Of a stretch of DNA of 64,000 nt, positions 20,641-33,204 are shown one piece after another. Below the pieces are notes generated by a model that did not search any database, had not been told where the DNA came from, and was given only the letters and a program-made list of their open reading frames with translations. The position numbers were made by a program, and so were the translations under genes. The stretch's first letter is position 1, and each line of letters begins with the position of its first letter. Source of the stretch: Amoebidium appalachense (lineage: Eukaryota; Ichthyosporea); NCBI GenBank assembly GCA_963693365.1, contig CAVNZM010000004.1, forward strand, positions 2,108,001 through 2,172,000, read 5' to 3'.

Positions 20641-20993
20641 GTCGGACGCGCAAAACAACCGGCGAAACCTACACAGTCAAACCCGGAAAGAAATCTAACA
20701 TCAAAACCCAAAACAATGTTCCCCAAGGGGAAGACTGCTACTTCCGCTTTCTCATAATGGTTAATAGACGCATGCATACGAGTGACATCCAACTAGGCAC
20801 TCCAAGTGCAATAAGGGGTGCTGGTGATACGGCCAATTCGGGGCGATGGGGTGCAATCCACGTCCCCCGCAATGTGAGCGTCTGTAAAGGGCGGCGGGAA
20901 TGCTATATGCAGATGAAGTGGGTGACCTCCAAACTCGTCGATTGCGTTCACCAGACGTATGTGGGCTGTGCCTTGATCTCTGTCAAGCGGTGA
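20592..20993 (+). CDS. 133-residue unknown plus-strand protein
   Basis: ATG at 20592 (MYLLQSSNLEYAKSEP), TGA at 20993. The N-terminal third is basic; the rest (GEDCYFRFLIMVNRRMHTSD, RWGAIHVPRNVSVCKGRRE, VDCVHQTYVGCALISVKR) looks like a compact beta fold with four Cys. It overlaps the end of the convergent 182-residue gene by 11 bases. Neither membrane segment nor family recognised. Confidence 0.45.
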   Translation: MYLLQSSNLEYAKSEPCRTRKTTGETYTVKPGKKSNIKTQNNVPQGEDCYFRFLIMVNRRMHTSDIQLGTPSAIRGAGDTANSGRWGAIHVPRNVSVCKGRRECYMQMKWVTSKLVDCVHQTYVGCALISVKR

Positions 20994-21531
20994 TGGTAGT
21001 GGGATGTGGGGTGGTCGGAGTGTTAGCGGTGTGTTTTTTTGTCTCGTGTGTGGGTTCGTCGTGAGGGAGTCTCGCCAATTCCGCGATTGTGCGCACCTTC
21101 GGGGTATTCAAAGTACAACACTTGTCGGCGATTTGGAAGATGGCGTGATTGGCGTCTTGCATGTATGGAACCGTGATAAGACCCACCACGGAGACAACCG
21201 AGACAAGTCGGGCGAGTTGTGACACAAGCGAGGCGTCCTCCTTCCGCAATAAAAATCTCATCAGGACGTGTCGCATTGGACGCAGTAGACTGAAGTCTAC
21301 CTCTGATATCAGGGCTTGGACACACTCCTTGCAGAAAGCGGCATGGCTATTCAGCATATCGACATCCGCCCCGTCGATGGCCGACGACACGACAACCAAG
21401 TCCGGGTTGTCGTCGAACGACCCATAATAAGACTTTACTTCGTCTGTGATACACTTGATGTAGCTTGTTCTGTGCTCCGCAGGAAGCGTGGCGGGCAGAC
21501 CATAGAAACTCCGGAAACCGGAGTTCGACAT
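20983..21531 (-). CDS. 182-residue unknown, mostly helical protein
   Basis: ATG at 21531 (MSNSGFRSFYGLPATLPA); upstream extension would need TTG. A GGTATAAAGAGG box lies about 75 bases upstream. Helical segments carry HAAFCKECVQALISEVD and a hydrophobic LVSVVSVVGLITVPY. The tail is Thr/Pro-rich. No family recognised. Its nearest AATAAA is at 20520, past the convergent ORF. Confidence 0.6.
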   Translation of the reverse strand: MSNSGFRSFYGLPATLPAEHRTSYIKCITDEVKSYYGSFDDNPDLVVVSSAIDGADVDMLNSHAAFCKECVQALISEVDFSLLRPMRHVLMRFLLRKEDASLVSQLARLVSVVSVVGLITVPYMQDANHAIFQIADKCCTLNTPKVRTIAELARLPHDEPTHETKKHTANTPTTPHPTTITA

Positions 21532-21606
21532 CGTGATTCGCAAAACTAGAAACGTATTCTGGTAGTCGAATGGATGAATAATGAAGCATTGGGTATGCGT
21601 CGTTCC

Positions 21607-21617
21607 TCTTTATACCA
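21607..21617 (-). promoter_or_regulatory. TATA box (GGTATAAAGAGG)
   Basis: Same GGTATAAA core and spacing to the ATG as the box at 14780, supporting a shared promoter layout for the block. Confidence 0.55.
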
Positions 21618-21832
21618 TTTGATTCAGATGCGTATAAGCAAATGCAAACGATTGGTGTATGATGGCGTTATGTGTGCTGATGTAACCAATCGCTGCTCTC
21701 CATCCGCATGAATTCCTAGTGTGTGGTATGAGCTCACTTTATCAGGAACCAATGAAAAAAACGACGAATTGGATTGTAGTGTTTACATCTTCAATTCGCA
21801 TCAAATTTGATAATGATTTGCGCCCAATCAAC

Positions 21833-21888
21833 AACGGCGACTCAAAATTCGGGATGATTCAGAACGGCGACTCAAAATTAGGCGTGTC
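21833..21888. repeat. Tandem repeat running into the assembly gap
   Basis: AACGGCGACTCAAAATTCGG (21834) recurs as AACGGCGACTCAAAATTAGG (21863), unit about 29 bases. The second copy breaks off at the first N, so the array probably continues. Confidence 0.75.
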
Positions 21889-22388
21889 NNNNNNNNNNNN
21901 NNNNNNNNNNNNNNNNNNNNNNNNNNNNNNNNNNNNNNNNNNNNNNNNNNNNNNNNNNNNNNNNNNNNNNNNNNNNNNNNNNNNNNNNNNNNNNNNNNNN
22001 NNNNNNNNNNNNNNNNNNNNNNNNNNNNNNNNNNNNNNNNNNNNNNNNNNNNNNNNNNNNNNNNNNNNNNNNNNNNNNNNNNNNNNNNNNNNNNNNNNNN
22101 NNNNNNNNNNNNNNNNNNNNNNNNNNNNNNNNNNNNNNNNNNNNNNNNNNNNNNNNNNNNNNNNNNNNNNNNNNNNNNNNNNNNNNNNNNNNNNNNNNNN
22201 NNNNNNNNNNNNNNNNNNNNNNNNNNNNNNNNNNNNNNNNNNNNNNNNNNNNNNNNNNNNNNNNNNNNNNNNNNNNNNNNNNNNNNNNNNNNNNNNNNNN
22301 NNNNNNNNNNNNNNNNNNNNNNNNNNNNNNNNNNNNNNNNNNNNNNNNNNNNNNNNNNNNNNNNNNNNNNNNNNNNNNNNNNNNNNNN
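21889..22388. other. Assembly gap of exactly 500 N
   Basis: Runs of N from 21889 to 22388. The round length suggests a scaffold join of unknown true size. The right limit of the virus-like block is hidden here. Confidence 1.
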
Positions 22389-23400
22389 TCAGGAAGCGAT
22401 GTAGCTTCTAAGGCAGTTACAGACGGATGAAGCAAAATGTAGAAACTGCCGAAAACATGGCTTGGCACACAATGATGCAGAATGCGCGCTTTTTGCCCTG
22501 TGTTTACCTGCACAAAACTAAAAGTGCTGACAGGCTGACCTACAGAAGAGCTCAACCACTATACCATAAACGATAAGTGCAAGGTCCCTTAGGGCTCTTT
22601 ATTGCAAGAACGTTTTAACAAAAAGCGGCATTGCCAAGAACCAACATCAAAAGGTGCCAGCCCAAGCTGGGCATAACCCAGGCAGTAAAAACCTACCTCC
22701 TTGCTGCTCGGTTTAGAAGCTGTCATTCTAAAAGCAAGCGGCCGTTAGCCTCTCAGGCTGTCAGAGAGGATCATGGTGCCCTGCATGTGAAAGAGGAGAG
22801 CAAAGGTGAAACGAACTCTTGAAAGTATCATCCTGTTATGCAGATGTGAGCACAGAGGGCACAAAAAAGCTGCAGTGTGACAGAAAGTCAAACTGCGACA
22901 GCATGCACCAGTTGCGGCAGGAAAGACCAAGAAGAAAGGAGGGCTACAGCAAGGAAGAAAAGCAAGAATAGTTGCACAGAAGCCCAGTCCTTCAGCAAAC
23001 AGGCAGACGCAACAGTCGCATAAGCATCTGTACTGACCTGCACAGCCTGTAGCTCTGAAAACATCGTCTAGTTAGCTTACAAGCCACGGGTGCAACTGAA
23101 TAGAGATACAGCTCATACTTCTTGAACAGCGGAAGTGCAAGTGAAAACTGACCTCCGAATGGTGGGAAAAAAACAGTCAAACGGACAATCATTAATGATT
23201 GGAGAAGACCAATCAAGAAACAGGAGCTTAATCGGATTATCCATAATGTGACTAATGAATACCAATCACACAGCCGAACAAAAATTGGTTCAATCTGATT
23301 ATCATTAATCAGATTACAAAACACCAATCACACAGCAGGACAAGCATGGTGGTTCGAATCCGATGAGTCAAGCCGATAATCCCTCCATGCGTTTTACATA
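22389..23400. other. Unique AT-richer DNA with CCAATCA-bearing imperfect repeats; no gene
   Basis: No convincing ORF. Between 23190 and 23340 an imperfect unit of about 55-60 bases ending ACCAATCACACAGC repeats (about 23262 and 23323), with a weaker third copy near 23205. AATCTGATTA-TCA-TTAATCAGATT near 23291 is a short palindrome. Whether this belongs to the virus-like element or the host is unclear. Confidence 0.5.
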
Positions 23401-23404
23401 CATC

Positions 23405-23515
23405 AAAGTTGTAATATATTTATATTATAGAATATAGGTATATAAATATATATATAAATAGTATATTTATATATATTTATATATATGAATATACATATAA
23501 TTTAAATACATATAT
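23405..23515. repeat. (AT)n-rich tract
   Basis: About 110 bases of TATATA/TTATATT alternation directly downstream of the last visible exon of the paralogous minus-strand gene; it may mark where that gene is interrupted. Confidence 0.85.
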
Positions 23516-23685
23516 CATGATATCTGTGCACACGGTGCGCCCGGCGGACGATGATCCGGATATCACAGGTATTCCGATATCAAGTACTATTGTAAGTGCG
23601 CGGGTAAGGGGGGTAGGGGGAAGTGGGGGAGGGGGGGGGGGGGGGGGGGAAGCGGGAGGGATTAATGCAGGAGTTGCACACATAC

Positions 23686-24819
23686 TTTAAGAAGCCCATC
23701 TGTGGCAGATCCTTCATCCGTGTGTAGGCATCTTCTTGAAGTTCGGCTTCTTCGCTGAGGCCGATGGCAGCCTTAATCTTGTTTCGGCCAAGCTTGAGCT
23801 TGACGTACATGCACAGCTCCTTGCTCATCGTCTGCACCTTGTTGTGCTGGGCACCCACCACCAACATTTCCTCACGAGTGAGGTTGAGGTACACCTGTGG
23901 GAGCCGAATGTTACGACTAAAGCAAAGCCTATGTGATACTATCTGTGCACATTTTCTAGGGAGATCAAGCCTTACAAATGTGTGTCCATGTGTCTGACGT
24001 GCCTCTGTGTCTGCTTTTGTGTATGTATATTGCAATCCGTTTTTGTGTATGCATACATTTTGCCTATCTATTTGCATGCAGCATACACATGTACGTGCAT
24101 GTGCGCGTGTACGTTTGTGTGTGTTTATTTGTACATGATCTTGTTTGTGCTTGGCAGTGTGCTCATTGACAACATGCATGTGTGGTGGGTGGTTGGATGT
24201 TATCATGCATGATGTGTGTTGTTGTAAAGGATAATGCAAACTCAAGAATCAACAACAAATTTGTATTTATATGATTGCTGGTCAGGAGTGCTAGTTGATC
24301 GCCCCCCAGGGCCTCCCCCTCCCCTCCCAGCTCCCCCTCCCCCCCCCTCCCCCCCCCCCTCCCCCCCCCCCCCTCCCCCCCCCCCCCCCCCCCCCCCCCC
24401 CACCCATTCGGCTTCCCTCAGACCCCTGCCCCTAGCCCCCCACCCACCCCCCCACGTCGCCCCACCCAACCCCCCCAGCACACACGCACACGAATTTTAG
24501 CACATACTATACACACACGCCGAGTCAAATGGGGAGCACGCACATTAACAGCACACGGTGACCATAAAAAAACACACACGACTCTCAGGTTCCATACACA
24601 CTTTTGAAATATGACTAATATAAAATGGTACTGGCTTACAGTAATAAATTGCAAGCACAACACATGCAAATGGGGGTAGGTGTCATTTGTACCACCGTGA
24701 GCCTTACAGTGTATGTAGGTACTAGTAGTGTATGCCAAGTGACTGTCTCATGCGAGAGAATGGGCTCCAATGAGGAAAATACGATGCCATCATGTGGAGG
24801 GGGAAAATCTGATTGATCT

Positions 24820-24853
<34 letters not shown>

Positions 24854-26118
24854 AAGACAAAGAATTCGAATGGTAACGCTGACAGTGTGGAGAAAACATA
24901 TAGACTTAAGTGTGCATCGATGAAGAGCTTCGCGAAGAGACTTCCGTTGCTGGTCAGGTTCCCGTGTTGCTGTACAAGGCTCTCCACAGCAGCCACACCG
25001 TGCTGCCCATGCAGCCAAACGGCCTGTCTGCCGGCCGTGTGGGGACCTGTTCAGGGTAGTTTTTCTGCATGATAAACGATATAATCAGAAGAAGTCTAAC
25101 TTCAGCCTGAAAAGATCAATAGGCTAGATGCAGCAGTGCACGAGGGTCGATGGGAGTGATCATGGAGGGACTGGAGAGAGAAGGAAAGAAATGGGAGGGG
25201 GGGGGGGGGGGGTAGGCGGCATAAAGAGGACTCGGACTCGAAAGCATTCTAATTTAGCTATGAATGGGTGTAGGCACCAGATCTAAAGAGAACGAGTGAT
25301 GAGGGGGGACGAGACAGGCACTACCAAAAATGAACAATAAGAGAGAAAGGGGGGGGGAGGGGGGAGGGGGGAGGGGGGGAGGGGGGGGGGGGGGGGATTA
25401 AAAAAAAAAGGTACAGGTGAGTGACTGGAAGAACCCGAGCAAACTGTGTGTCGATGGGGGGCTTTGTTGCACACCTGTGGGTCCAGCTTTTTCTCAAGAG
25501 CCGCAATTGTCTGCTTGATCCAATCTTTAGTCATCTTCTGGGGGTCGTTGAGATCTCCCAAGCCGAGGCGGTCAGCGTCGGCTTGAGAAAGGTTGATGAC
25601 AGCCGGGTACATCGGCATTTCCGGGTGCTGGAGCATGGACTGCTGGATGGTCACCACGTGCTCCTGGAAGAAAAAATGTACGTAAGGGAGTGTAGAACTG
25701 ACACTGGCCCAGTTGAAGCAAGTCGGGAACATGAGCAGTATGTTTATATCCCCCCCCCCCCCCCCCCCCTTTTCTCCCAAGAGTGCCTGCATGCATGCTG
25801 CATATGTGTATGCCCACGCATGAGTGTGCATGTGTGCTTGCGTGCATGGATGCTGTGTGTGCCCCCGGCCCCGTGCCCTTGATCAACTACATATGCATGA
25901 ATGTACGGAGTCGGTCTGTGGATGGCACATGTATGTTGCACATGTGCGAGCCCGTGCATGAATGTTCGAAGCTGGTCTGTGGATGGCACATGTATGTTGC
26001 ACATGTGTGAGTCCATGCATGTTTGTTTGCATATGTGCCTGCATGCATGGATGCAGTGGTGTGGCCCCCGTGCCCTTGTGTTAGTGCATGTGTATGTACT
26101 TGCTGTGATGTGTGTGTG

Positions 26119-26150
<32 letters not shown>

Positions 26151-26396
26151 ATACACACCGGGTCTATCGACCGGGGGTTGCAGTGCTGGTTGGCCTTGTA
26201 CGTCTTGATCATGTAGTATGGCACCAACACCGGTTCGGCAATCTTCTTGGCTTGAGCAGCCTTGTTGATGCGGGCCGACTCTTCGTCCGCCATAGAACCA
26301 CTGATCTCAGAGCCGATCAGTGGGCCGGTGTGTGGGAGCAGGTAATCGGTGGGCTTGCGTGTGGCAGCAGCCCGCTTTGCAGGGGTACCGGGGCTC
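23686..26396 (-). CDS. Paralogue of the 2.1-kb putative ParB/DGQHR-like gene (partial at both ends)
   Basis: Minus-strand exons: 26396-26159, 25663-25475, about 25055-24890 and 23894-23686. The phases match the plus-strand paralogue: a single leading base in the first exon, and a 209-base fourth exon ending in phase 2, the same length as its counterpart. Shared signatures: PTDYLLP, VPYYMIKTYKAN, NPRSIDP, SMLQHPEMP, ADRPFGCMG, VESLVQ, NLTREEMLVVGAQHNK. Around 25010 one base is missing between FGCMG and the frame reading HGVAAVESLVQQHG, so the third exon is frameshifted or contains an error. Exons equivalent to the paralogue's 5062 onward are not seen; the gene seems cut off near the AT tract and gap. 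Introns carry poly-G on the plus strand, that is poly-C on the sense strand. Function inferred as for the paralogue. Confidence 0.65.
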
Positions 26397-26867
26397 CTGC
26401 ACATTTTAAAAGGTTTTAGAGATAGTAAACACATAAAAGGGTTTGCATGCTTATCATGCCAGGTATACTGATAACTTGTACACCTTAGCATTCTATGTAT
26501 GTGAATGATTAAGTGTTAGTATGAGGATGTGGTGCACAGCATCACTGCAAGAAGCGACACGACCACAGACTTGCGTATCCTTATATTGTGACATGCACAT
26601 GGAGATGCACCATCTTCAATGGAAACGAAACACGGTGCTAACGCTTATGCAGATTCCACGATTGTGCATGGCAAGGGAAAGTTGAACACGGCAGTGTGAA
26701 CATACGGGAGCTGGATTCCGAAGGAGAACAGGGGGGGGACTCGGAGGTGGGAGAGGAGTAGGGGGTGGGGGATCCTTGGAATAGCACGGCACGTCAATAA
26801 TTCGAAAAGAACAAGATCGTGAAAGAAAAAATAACGAGATGAGAAGGAGCAAGATGTTCAGGTATTT

Positions 26868-27000
26868 TACTGAGGTTCGCCTTCATCCGATGCTGATTGC
26901 ACCGTAGCTTCAATATTATCGTTGCTGATCAAGTCAAGCAACGATGTATCTGCCTGGCTCTTCTTGACCTTTCGCACTGGGCGTTTCTCTTTAGTAGCCC
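26868..27000 (-). CDS. Probable last exon of an unidentified gene
   Basis: After a CGGTCATTAG acceptor the minus strand encodes about 44 residues, including ATKEKRPVRKVKKSQ, ADTSLLDLISNDN and VQSASDEGEPQ, then TAA. A basic stretch is followed by SLLDLI, which fits the clathrin-box pattern, and an acidic tail. Upstream exons were not found among the GT repeats. The 26.4-26.87 kb part between this and the ParB-like paralogue holds no other clear exon. Confidence 0.4.
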
Positions 27001-27385
27001 CCCTAATGACCGAAATTTTATTAATCAGGGTGACAACAGTGTAACGGAAAAGAAATTCAGCCCCCATTTACGAAAGTTTTGTTCCCCCTGTTTCCTCCGT
27101 CTTTCTTCTTCTCTCTCACCTTTATTTGCTCTTCCTTCATGTCATTTTTCCCGTCTCCCTCTCCGTTTCCCTCCCTTTCCATCTCGCTTGTTCACCCTCC
27201 ATCCTACTCATTTGCCTCTTCTCCGTATCCCTATCGTTATCTCTCCCTTTTCGTCCCTCTCCCTCTACATCTTTCTCCCAACCCATCTCTCCTTCCCACC
27301 CCTCCCCTCACGTTTTCCTCCCCCCATTGCCCCTGAAGTTGTGTGTTTCTTCTTATATGCTCGTGTGAAAATAAATTTTGTTTCT

Positions 27386-27390
<5 letters not shown>

Positions 27391-27430
<40 letters not shown>

Positions 27431-27433
27431 CAC

Positions 27434-27503
<70 letters not shown>

Positions 27504-27739
27504 GATATGTGTGTGTACGGTGTGTGTATGTGTGTGAGTGTGTATATGTATGTGAGTGTGTGGGTATGTATGTGTATGTATGTGTATGCATGTGTATGTG
27601 TGTGTACGTGTGTGTACGTGTGTGTACGTGTGTGTACGTGTGTGTACGTGTGTGTACGTGTGTGTACGTGTGTGTACGTGTGTGTACGTGTGTGTACGTG
27701 TGTGTACGTGTGTTCATGTGTGTGTGAGTGTGTGTGTGT

Positions 27740-27772
<33 letters not shown>
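27391..27772. repeat. (GT)n and TGTGTACG 8-bp array, ending in poly-G
   Basis: (GT)n at 27391-27500 with two short breaks is followed by variants (GTATGT). A regular 8-bp array of TGTGTACG repeats more than ten times at about 27600-27710. Poly-G at about 27740-27771 follows. The 27080-27370 part upstream is pyrimidine-rich without a gene. Confidence 0.9.
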
Positions 27773-28384
27773 GGTATACAGAGATTGTCATAGTAGCAAG
27801 GAAAGAGAGAGTCATTATCGAACGGGATGTGCTAAAGACTAGATGGGCTACTAGAAGGTCACAATACATCGGTGACACAAATGAATGACGGTCAAGGCGT
27901 TAACAATATCGATCGTTTCCTTTTGTTGCCTCTATTTGGAATCATGATAAGGAAATTCTGCCGTGAGTATGGGAAGTAGGCGGGTCGTGAAAGTGGGGGT
28001 GGGAGGTGTAACAACGGGTGGTGAGTGGGTTGGGGTGGTTGAAGAGGAGGGATGTGTGGGTGTGGGGGGGAGGTGGGGGGGGGGGGGGGGAGGGGGGGAG
28101 GGGGGCTAGTTTTAATTACCGTACTACTTTGCTACGGGCCACTTGAGTAATCTTGGGACCGGAGCGAGCGCTGTGATCATGCTTTGTATTAATTGCTGTT
28201 CCACATGTGTGTTTGATAAATGTATTTTTTTTTGGAAGAGCTGTGCACGTGTGTGCACGTCGTGCAGGTGTGTGAAAGTCTGTGCACGTGTGTCCACGTT
28301 TATGTGCACGTGTGTGAGTGTTTGTTCCGCGTGTGCAAGTGTGTACACATGTGTGTCTGTTTATTTGTGTTTATTTGTGTTCGG

Positions 28385-28600
<216 letters not shown>

Positions 28601-29039
28601 AAGCGTGTGTGTGTGTGTGTGCATGTGTGTGTGCGAGCATGCATCTCTGTGTGCAAACGGTTTTGGTGTCTGCTTATCTACTCATTTACCAACTTCAAGT
28701 CAATATGTGTGTGTGTGCGTGTGCTCGCGTGTACTATGATGTATGCGGTGTACACCTGCTGAACGAGCTCGCGAGGGGGGGAAATGCATGATCAATGCAT
28801 AAAGAACCAAAGAGAGCATAAACAGGGTCACGGCAGCATTGACAGGTCGGTCACTAATAGTGGGAAACGGAAGGAGGAGTGGTGGAATGCTTGTCAGAAA
28901 ACAGAAGAGGGACATTTCGAACTGAGATCTACATCGAAATGTGAGAGACGTTTCAATAAATGCTAAGGGAGCAGTGTTGTGTGCGAAAAGTGGAGAAGAA
29001 TGGTTGGGTTAGGAAGGGAAAGAGAGGGAGGGAGAGAGG

Positions 29040-30913
<1,874 letters not shown>

Positions 30914-30959
30914 GGGGGGGGGGGGGGGGGGGGGGAGGGGGTGGGGGGGGGGCACACAC

Positions 30960-31273
30960 CTCTTTGTTGCCAATGGTCCGACGGAGGCACCGACTGGCCC
31001 GGGGAGAACTTGCGCTGCTGCTGGAGGATCGCCAGAGTCCTTGCTCTCCGTATCGTCACTGCTTTCATGCCCGGGGTCGTCCTCCTCTTCCACCTCCTGC
31101 TCGTTCTCGCTCCTGCTCTCGTCGTTTTCCTCACCCTCCGGAGGCCACTCCTCCGCCGGGGAGTCGACATGGTTACCTAGGTCCGTCGTGACTTGTCGTG
31201 GCCGAATTCTCTTTGCCTGGTGCCCAGGCCCATCAGCCACACGCCTCAAAACCGCCTGCGCTCTTCGGGACAT
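30960..31273 (-). CDS. First coding exon of an acidic, probably nuclear protein
   Basis: ATG at 31273 (MSRRAQAVLRRVADGPG); the frame is also open back to an ATG at 31411. A basic N-terminus (HQAKRIRPRQ) leads into a strongly acidic region (EEWPPEGEENDESRSENEQ, EEEDDPGHESSDDTESKD). The exon ends ATKR before GTGTGT at 30960. Downstream exons would fall in the satellite and were not found. No family recognised. Confidence 0.4.
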
Positions 31274-31809
31274 TGTTAAAGTTGACCGTGAACCTAGTTG
31301 CAGATAACGTGAACACAAAGTCTGCACAACAGCAACTGGTGGGCACATGAAAAGCGCCGTCGTTTTAAAGGGATGCAGGGCTATAATGTTCCATGCACCT
31401 TTCGGCGCCATCGGCCCTCCCTACTTGTAGATAAAGAGGAAAATATTCAAAATAGTCACTGTACATTTATAAATAAATATAGTATAGAGATTTGAGTGTG
31501 TATGTGCATACCATATATGATATAGTATATAGTGTATTGTATGCAGAATATATATCCAATTCAATTAGGCGGTGTGCAGTGCAATGGCGAACCCTGTAAT
31601 CATCTATCACGCTATTGGTAGAATTTTTTATTTTATTTAGATGATTTTTTCGGTGGTGCTGTGCGATGCCCACGCGAGCTAAAGTGCACTTTAGTAATTA
31701 ACTCAATATTGTGTGTCCTTACACCTTAATATAAAATACAATATTGTGTATAGAGCAAATACTATATAGAATAGTACATTATTTAGCTTATTCAGCACCA
31801 GCTTGCCAA

Positions 31810-32031
31810 TGGAGAGAGAGAGATAGTAAGAGGCGGAAGGGGAACTGTGTGACAGATGAGAAAAAGGGAAAGATTGGAGGAGTTTGGGGAAACGTTGAGA
31901 GTCAGAGGTGGGTGGGTGGGTGGGGGGACAGGGGAAGCAAAAACAAAAGAGAACATAAACACCAGCAATAAGTATGCAGGTCGATGAGCAGTTACACAGA
32001 GCCTGCGTCAGTGTTGCTCATGCACCTTCAC
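31810..32031 (+). repeat. Dispersed repeat, copy 1 (inverted partner at 38.27-38.60 kb)
   Basis: This segment, with GATTGGAGGAGTTTGGGG near 31875 and GAACATAAACACCAGCAATA near 31951, matches the reverse complement of 38273-38597 along most of its length. Copy 2 has about 100 extra bases at 38371-38479. AT-rich geneless DNA (31.3-31.8 kb) precedes it. Confidence 0.8.
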
Positions 32032-32578
32032 TAAACAGGTTTCGAATTTCGAGCCACTAGTCATAAATCTGGTGGAGAGGGGAAGGGGATTAATAAACGC
32101 AGGGGACGTACATGGGGCAGTTGGGTTGACTGACGTGGTAGAATGTGATGGTAATAACTTCTTTGACTATCAAAACAACAACCCACAACGAACGAAGCTT
32201 CAGGGGAACCGTTGAACAACACATGGTACAAGCGAGCACATGGTAGAATACAACCGACAAAAAAAAAAACAAATGAGGTGAAGTCGTTTTACGCAAACAT
32301 GCGCCAATCAAAAGCTTCTATTGGTGTTCGCTGTCCCACAATCAAACTATAAAATGACATCGAGCCTACCAGCGCGGTTCGTACATATCTGGTATGCCTT
32401 CATTCCTTGCGACACTGGCAAGGCGTGGGCATGTTGCTAAAGATGTTAGATAGGAATCCAATAGGAATAGCGCATGCAGGTAGGTTCTATTGCCGTTTAA
32501 TTGCTTGCCCCCCTCTCCTGCAGCCAATAGATAGCAAGATGACGCTTCATGTCTCAAGAGAGATCTATTGGCTGCAGG
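32032..32578. other. 547-bp segment absent from the copy at 38.27 kb, ending in a hairpin
   Basis: In copy 2 the base string that ends at 32031 joins directly to the string that starts at 32579 (CTCCCGGATATGCATACTTGG). The segment ends with CCTGCAGCCAATAGAT...ATCTATTGGCTGCAGG (about 32518-32578), an inverted repeat with 16-bp arms. The ends TA and GG do not fit a GT-AG intron. Confidence 0.6.
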
Positions 32579-33204
32579 CTCCCGGATATGCATACTTGGA
32601 TACCCATATATAACCGGCCCGAGAACGAGCTCGAGTACACGACCAGGCTCGTCAACCGATACTTGACGGCCGACCGACGACACATGTTCCGCGCCCAGCT
32701 CCGTGAATGGAAGTATACCTTTCCCACTTTGGATATGTCTTCTGTTGAAGCTCGTGCATTCTCTGAGAGGAAGTAATATAGGGTCTTTGAAAACCTGTGC
32801 GAGTTGGCTGGTGACGTGAGTGCTAGAGAAAAGTCTGAGTTTACACGCAAGGCTCTCTCTGTCAACACAGACACTGCACGTATGTTTGGTGAGCACGATG
32901 ATGTTGATGAGGTGGTGCTGAATGTTAAACGTCACCTGCTTGCTATGCATGAGGTGAAGTTTAACAAGAGGGATAGGAGGGAGGTGATGGAGGTGGATAA
33001 GAAGAAGAAAGAAAGTGGAAAGAAAGGAGAAAAGGAAGAAGAAAAGGAGGGTGAACAGCCAGCTGCACTCACTGCGTTGGTTAAGCAGGTTGCTGAGCTC
33101 TCCCAGGCCGTCGGCCAGCTCTCTGGCTGAGGGGGCTTCGGCTTCCGAGGTGGCCGTGGCGGCGGCCGGGGTGGGCACGGCGGTTGTGGGCGTGGTGCGA
33201 CACT
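32579..33204 (+). pseudogene. Broken mobile-element-like or Gag-like ORF with RGG box
   Basis: A single frame encodes YNRPENELEYTTRLVNRYLT, then TAA (32774). It continues NLCELAGDVSAREKSEFTRK and a Lys/Glu-rich linker, then TGA (33128), then GFGFRGGRGGGRGHGGCGRG. The region downstream of the repeat junction stays coding-like across both stops, which suggests one decayed gene. If joined to the upstream repeat copy as in the 38.27-kb arrangement, a short leader beginning MSSYTEPASVLL would be in frame. The RGG box and charged region suggest nucleic-acid binding. Family uncertain. Confidence 0.4.

Noticed and set aside
9862-21888. Assignment to mirusvirus, herpesvirus, polinton or NCLDV
   Set aside because: No major capsid, portal, terminase, polymerase, protease or packaging ATPase signature was recognised, so naming a group would be guessing.
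23340-23375. tRNA T-arm-like GGTTCGAATCC
   Set aside because: The loop matches the tRNA consensus, but the stem does not pair well and no acceptor, D or anticodon arm fits around it.
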